Assembly: GCA_903832165.1 (NCBI GenBank)
Contig: CAILAQ010000745.1
Location: forward strand, 1 to 8,700
Direction of reading: 5' to 3'
DNA: 8,700 nt
Source of the DNA: an uncultured Bacteroidota bacterium
GTDB taxonomy: Bacteria > Bacteroidota > Bacteroidia > Bacteroidales > UBA12481
This document shows positions 6,074-8,700 of the stretch, in pieces (positions within the stretch are counted from its first letter, which is position 1; the number at the start of each line of letters is the position of its first letter). The translations under genes and the position numbers were made by a program. A model generated the notes under the pieces. That model was given only the letters and a program-made list of their open reading frames with translations, did not search any database and was not told the DNA's origin.

Positions 6074-6505
6074 ATGAATTCCAGCGAAGATAAACAGGCA
6101 CAGTTCGATCGCCGGTATCTGCGAATGGCCCGGATATGGGCCGAGAATTCCTATTGTAATCGCCGGAAAGTAGGGGCATTGATCGTGAAAGAGCGCATGG
6201 TCATTTCGGATGGGTACAACGGCACCCCCACAGGTTTTGAAAATATTTGCGAAGATGAAACGGGAAGTACCAAAGCATATGTCCTTCATGCCGAAGCAAA
6301 TGCAATTACAAAAGTTGCTCAGAGCAGCAACAGCTCTAAAGGGGCAACGCTCTATACCACAGCTTCACCCTGCCTGGAATGTGCAAAATTAATTATCCAG
6401 TCAGGAATCGTAAGGGTTGTATACGGTGAAGAATACCGTATTACCGATGGCCTTGATTTATTGAAAAGGGCCGGCATAAGCACCGTATTTCTGTCGGTTG
6501 AATAG
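6074..6505 (+). CDS. dCMP deaminase (deoxycytidylate deaminase)
   Basis: The 143-residue protein belongs to the zinc-dependent cytidine/deoxycytidylate deaminase family. It matches dCMP deaminases (COG2131, ComEB-like), which convert dCMP to dUMP and so feed thymidylate synthesis. The zinc site is visible as H72-A-E74 (E74 the proton shuttle) and P99-C100-L-E-C103. GYNGTPTGFE (47-56) and the AYVLHAEANAI segment are typical of the dCMP subgroup rather than tRNA adenosine or riboflavin deaminases. Length is normal for the family and all key residues are present. It is cytoplasmic. The ATG at 6074 has an A-rich upstream region with no Shine-Dalgarno sequence. The next gene begins 13 bases after its stop codon, which suggests co-transcription. 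Confidence 0.93.
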   Translation: MNSSEDKQAQFDRRYLRMARIWAENSYCNRRKVGALIVKERMVISDGYNGTPTGFENICEDETGSTKAYVLHAEANAITKVAQSSNSSKGATLYTTASPCLECAKLIIQSGIVRVVYGEEYRITDGLDLLKRAGISTVFLSVE

Positions 6506-6518
6506 AATTTTCAATCTC

Positions 6519-8132
6519 ATGCCAGGTAAAAATTCCAGAATAGCTGTTTGGCTTCCATTAGTGATAGCCTGCTGTCTGGTAACAGGTATGTTTATCGGAA
6601 TCCATTTCCGCAATGATTCCGGAAGGCAACGGCCCGCCAAAGTATTTAACCGTCAGGATAAACTCACCTCCATCCTTGACTTCATAGAAAGCAATTATGT
6701 GGATTCAGTCAGGATGGATTCCGTTGAAGAATCCATAATTCCCGTCGTTCTTGAACGGCTTGATCCCCACAGCATCTATATCCCTCCAAAGGAACTTGTC
6801 GAAGTTAACGAGACCTTACGTGGAAACTTTGATGGTATCGGCGTTCAGTTCAATATGCAAAACGACACCATCCTGGTTATTCAAACCATTAAAGGAGGTC
6901 CGTCGGAAAAAGCCGGAATTCTGGCCGGCGACAGGATCATCAGCGTTGATGGCACACCGGTTGCCGGGGTTAAAATGCCCGAAGACAGCATTGTCAGCCG
7001 GCTCAGGGGTGCAAAGAATTCCGAGGTGAAAGTGGGGATTTACCGCAAAAGAACCAGGGAAAAGCAGATATACAGCCTCAGGCGCGGAATCATTCCAGTA
7101 TCAAGTATTGATGTAGGATATATGATTACTTCAGATATCGGCTATATCAAAATAAACACCTTCTCCCAAACCACCTATCCTGAATTTCAGGAGGTCCTGT
7201 CGAAGCTGAAACGCACAGGCTGTCATAAACTTATTATTGACCTTCGCGGAAACTCTGGCGGTATCATGGATCCGGCCATCAGGATAGCTGATGATTTTCT
7301 GGAAAAAGGAAAATTGATTGTCTATACTGAAGGCCATTCACGTGCCCGGGAAGAGTTCCGTGCAACACAGGAAGACAGTGGAGAGGACCTGGGATTAGCT
7401 ATACTTATCGATGAAGGATCGGCTTCAGCTTCAGAAATAGTTGCCGGCGCCATCCAGGACAATGACCGTGGCTGGATTGTCGGACGCCGCTCATTCGGAA
7501 AAGGGCTGGTGCAGGAACAGGCAGTCATGAACGACGGATCGGCATTAAGGCTCACCACCGCAAGATATTATACCCCAACCGGGCGATCCATCCAGAAATC
7601 ATACGCCAAGGGACTGAACGATTATTACCATGATATCTCCACTCGATACAAAAAGGGTGAATTTATGGTTGCCGACAGCATACATTTCATCGATAGCCTG
7701 AAATTCACCACCCCGGAAGGCAGAATCGTGTATGGCGGAGGCGGAATCATGCCCGACTATTTTGTACCCTATGACACAAGCGGCATCACCCCATTTTTCC
7801 TGAAAATCAACAATGCAAACCTGATCTACCGGTATGCCCTCACCTATTCCGATGTCCATCGCGATGAAATGTCAGCGTTTAACCGATTGGACGAGTTCGT
7901 AGATTATCTCGATTCAAAAGATGTTCTTGGTGCCTTTAAAACCCATATCGGATCTCTTGGATATAACCCGACAGCCGCCGACTGGAAAGAGTCCAAACTG
8001 ATTATCCGTACCCAGCTTAAAGCATACATTGCCCGAAATTTCCTCGATAATGAAGGTTTTTATCCTATCATCCAGGCTATCGATAATACTTTGGGACAGG
8101 CCGTAGAAGTATTAAAGAAAAAGACCCCTTAA
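6519..8132 (+). CDS. Membrane-anchored S41 (CtpA/Prc-type) carboxyl-terminal processing protease
   Basis: From the ATG at 6519 the protein has 537 residues. Residues 8-30 form one membrane segment after a short basic N-terminus, so the protease domain should face the periplasm. A PDZ domain (about 100-185, around GIGVQFNM and the AGILAGDRI stretch) binds substrate C-termini. The S41 core has RGNSGG (243-248) and GSASASEI, with nucleophile S303; K328 in RSFGKG lies 25 residues later and Q332 follows, matching the Ser-Lys dyad spacing of E. coli Prc (S430/K455). The C-terminal 120 or so residues form a helical extension seen in Bacteroidota homologs. The protease is expected to degrade or process envelope proteins. 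A TTG at 6498 would add seven residues and overlap the deaminase gene by 8 bases; I prefer the ATG because it places the basic residues directly before the membrane segment. Confidence 0.93.
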   Translation: MPGKNSRIAVWLPLVIACCLVTGMFIGIHFRNDSGRQRPAKVFNRQDKLTSILDFIESNYVDSVRMDSVEESIIPVVLERLDPHSIYIPPKELVEVNETLRGNFDGIGVQFNMQNDTILVIQTIKGGPSEKAGILAGDRIISVDGTPVAGVKMPEDSIVSRLRGAKNSEVKVGIYRKRTREKQIYSLRRGIIPVSSIDVGYMITSDIGYIKINTFSQTTYPEFQEVLSKLKRTGCHKLIIDLRGNSGGIMDPAIRIADDFLEKGKLIVYTEGHSRAREEFRATQEDSGEDLGLAILIDEGSASASEIVAGAIQDNDRGWIVGRRSFGKGLVQEQAVMNDGSALRLTTARYYTPTGRSIQKSYAKGLNDYYHDISTRYKKGEFMVADSIHFIDSLKFTTPEGRIVYGGGGIMPDYFVPYDTSGITPFFLKINNANLIYRYALTYSDVHRDEMSAFNRLDEFVDYLDSKDVLGAFKTHIGSLGYNPTAADWKESKLIIRTQLKAYIARNFLDNEGFYPIIQAIDNTLGQAVEVLKKKTP

Positions 8133-8173
8133 ACCTTTCATCCTCAGTTCTGTCAAAAGAACAAACAATTTAA

Positions 8174-8179
8174 AGAGGA
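8174..8179 (+). promoter_or_regulatory. Shine-Dalgarno-like site before the Spy-like gene
   Basis: AGAGGA lies 4 bases before the ATG at 8184. Such a purine site is unusual here, since the other starts in the window have none, and Bacteroidota genes generally rely little on Shine-Dalgarno pairing. It supports this start codon but could be a chance match. Confidence 0.4.
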
Positions 8180-8183
8180 TATC

Positions 8184-8700
8184 ATGAAAATTAATATTTT
8201 GAGAAGTGCCAGTATTTTGACCGTGCTTCTGATGGCATCTGGAATTTTTTCCCTGGCATCAGCACAGCCAGGCAACAGGTTTCGGGGCGGTGAAAGACCA
8301 ACGATGGCAGAACAGATGGATAAGCTGAAACTGACCGAAGTCCAGCAGAAACAGATGGATGAACTGAAGGCTAAACTTCAGGTGGAAGCCCTGAATATCA
8401 ATAACCTGATCAAGGAAAAACAGGCTCATATCAAGACTTTGTTAGATATGGAAAACCGGGATGCAAATGACCTGGATAAAACCATTGATGTACTTTCGAA
8501 CTTAAAAGGTGAGCTAATGAAAAAAGGTATTGCTCATCGCGATGCGGTAAAGAAGATTCTGACTCCCGAACAGATGAAAATGTGGGATGTCAAGGCCAAA
8601 CAGCGTATGCAGGGCATGAGACACGGAATGCAGAGGATGGGCACATTAAGAGGTGCAGAAGGAAAAGAAGTTGAGGTTAATGGTGAAGAGGTTGAAGTGG
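8184..8700 (+). CDS. Spy/CpxP-like periplasmic protein with LTxxQ motifs (3' partial)
   Basis: 172 codons are visible before the window ends, with no stop codon. A signal peptide covers residues 1-27, cut after ALASA-type sequence (LASA) before Q28. The mature part is helical and methionine/lysine/glutamine-rich. It carries two LTxxQ motifs, LTEVQ (50-54) and LTPEQ (126-130, followed by MKMW), separated by a long charged helical region. This is the pattern of the Spy/CpxP (LTXXQ) family, periplasmic chaperones or stress sensors in Proteobacteria and a loosely related, poorly studied group in Bacteroidota. The visible end is acidic (EVEVNGEEVEV), which may be a tail or a further segment. It follows the S41 protease by 51 bases with no terminator, so co-transcription is plausible. 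The role is inferred from motifs only; metal or envelope-stress functions are unproven. Confidence 0.75.
   Translation, partial: MKINILRSASILTVLLMASGIFSLASAQPGNRFRGGERPTMAEQMDKLKLTEVQQKQMDELKAKLQVEALNINNLIKEKQAHIKTLLDMENRDANDLDKTIDVLSNLKGELMKKGIAHRDAVKKILTPEQMKMWDVKAKQRMQGMRHGMQRMGTLRGAEGKEVEVNGEEVEV

Noticed and set aside
5979..6289. Minus-strand open frames of 66 and 73 codons over bTHX and dCMP deaminase.
   Set aside because: Both are antisense to recognisable genes and have no protein-like features of their own.
8147..8162. Small inverted repeat GTTCT/AGAAC between the protease and the Spy-like gene.
   Set aside because: A 5-bp, AT-leaning stem without a T-tract is expected by chance and does not support a terminator.

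Overview
The window looks like chromosome of a Bacteroidota bacterium, most likely in or near the Bacteroidales. I base this on two large secreted proteins with C-terminal type IX secretion (T9SS) sorting domains, a bTHX ribosomal protein, TAnnTTTG promoter elements, starts that mostly lack Shine-Dalgarno sequences, and signal peptides cut in front of glutamine. I did not count base composition or codon use; nothing looks foreign by eye, and I see no insertion sequence, phage gene or CRISPR array.

Layout. (1) Positions 1-4286 hold two tandem, same-strand, paralogous T9SS-exported proteins. The first is cut at its 5' end by the window edge. They share a collinear core of about 500 residues; the first carries an extra starch-binding-like beta domain between the core and its sorting domain. 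Each gene ends in its own intrinsic terminator. (2) Positions 4327-4512 hold a compact tRNA-Leu(CAA) unit. Its promoter is embedded in the preceding terminator, and its own terminator grows out of a three-copy 10-base repeat and runs into the 3' end of the convergent kinase gene. (3) Positions 4511-5731, minus strand, encode a soluble receiver-histidine kinase protein with no sensor domain and no adjacent regulator. (4) Positions 5732-5928 form a divergent promoter region with a near-perfect 20-base palindrome. (5) From 5929 to the end a plus-strand series runs: bTHX (37 residues), dCMP deaminase, membrane-anchored S41/CtpA protease, and a Spy/CpxP-like periplasmic protein cut by the window edge.

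How the genes fit together. The T9SS pair are cell-surface or released proteins of unknown activity. The last four genes are closely spaced and could be one transcript. The protease and the Spy-like protein suggest envelope protein quality control, while bTHX and dCMP deaminase are housekeeping functions. I found no clear new defence, mobile or biosynthetic system. The most noteworthy signals are the overlapping terminator/promoter at the tRNA, the repeat-built tRNA terminator, the palindrome in the divergent region, and the domain gain between the T9SS paralogs.
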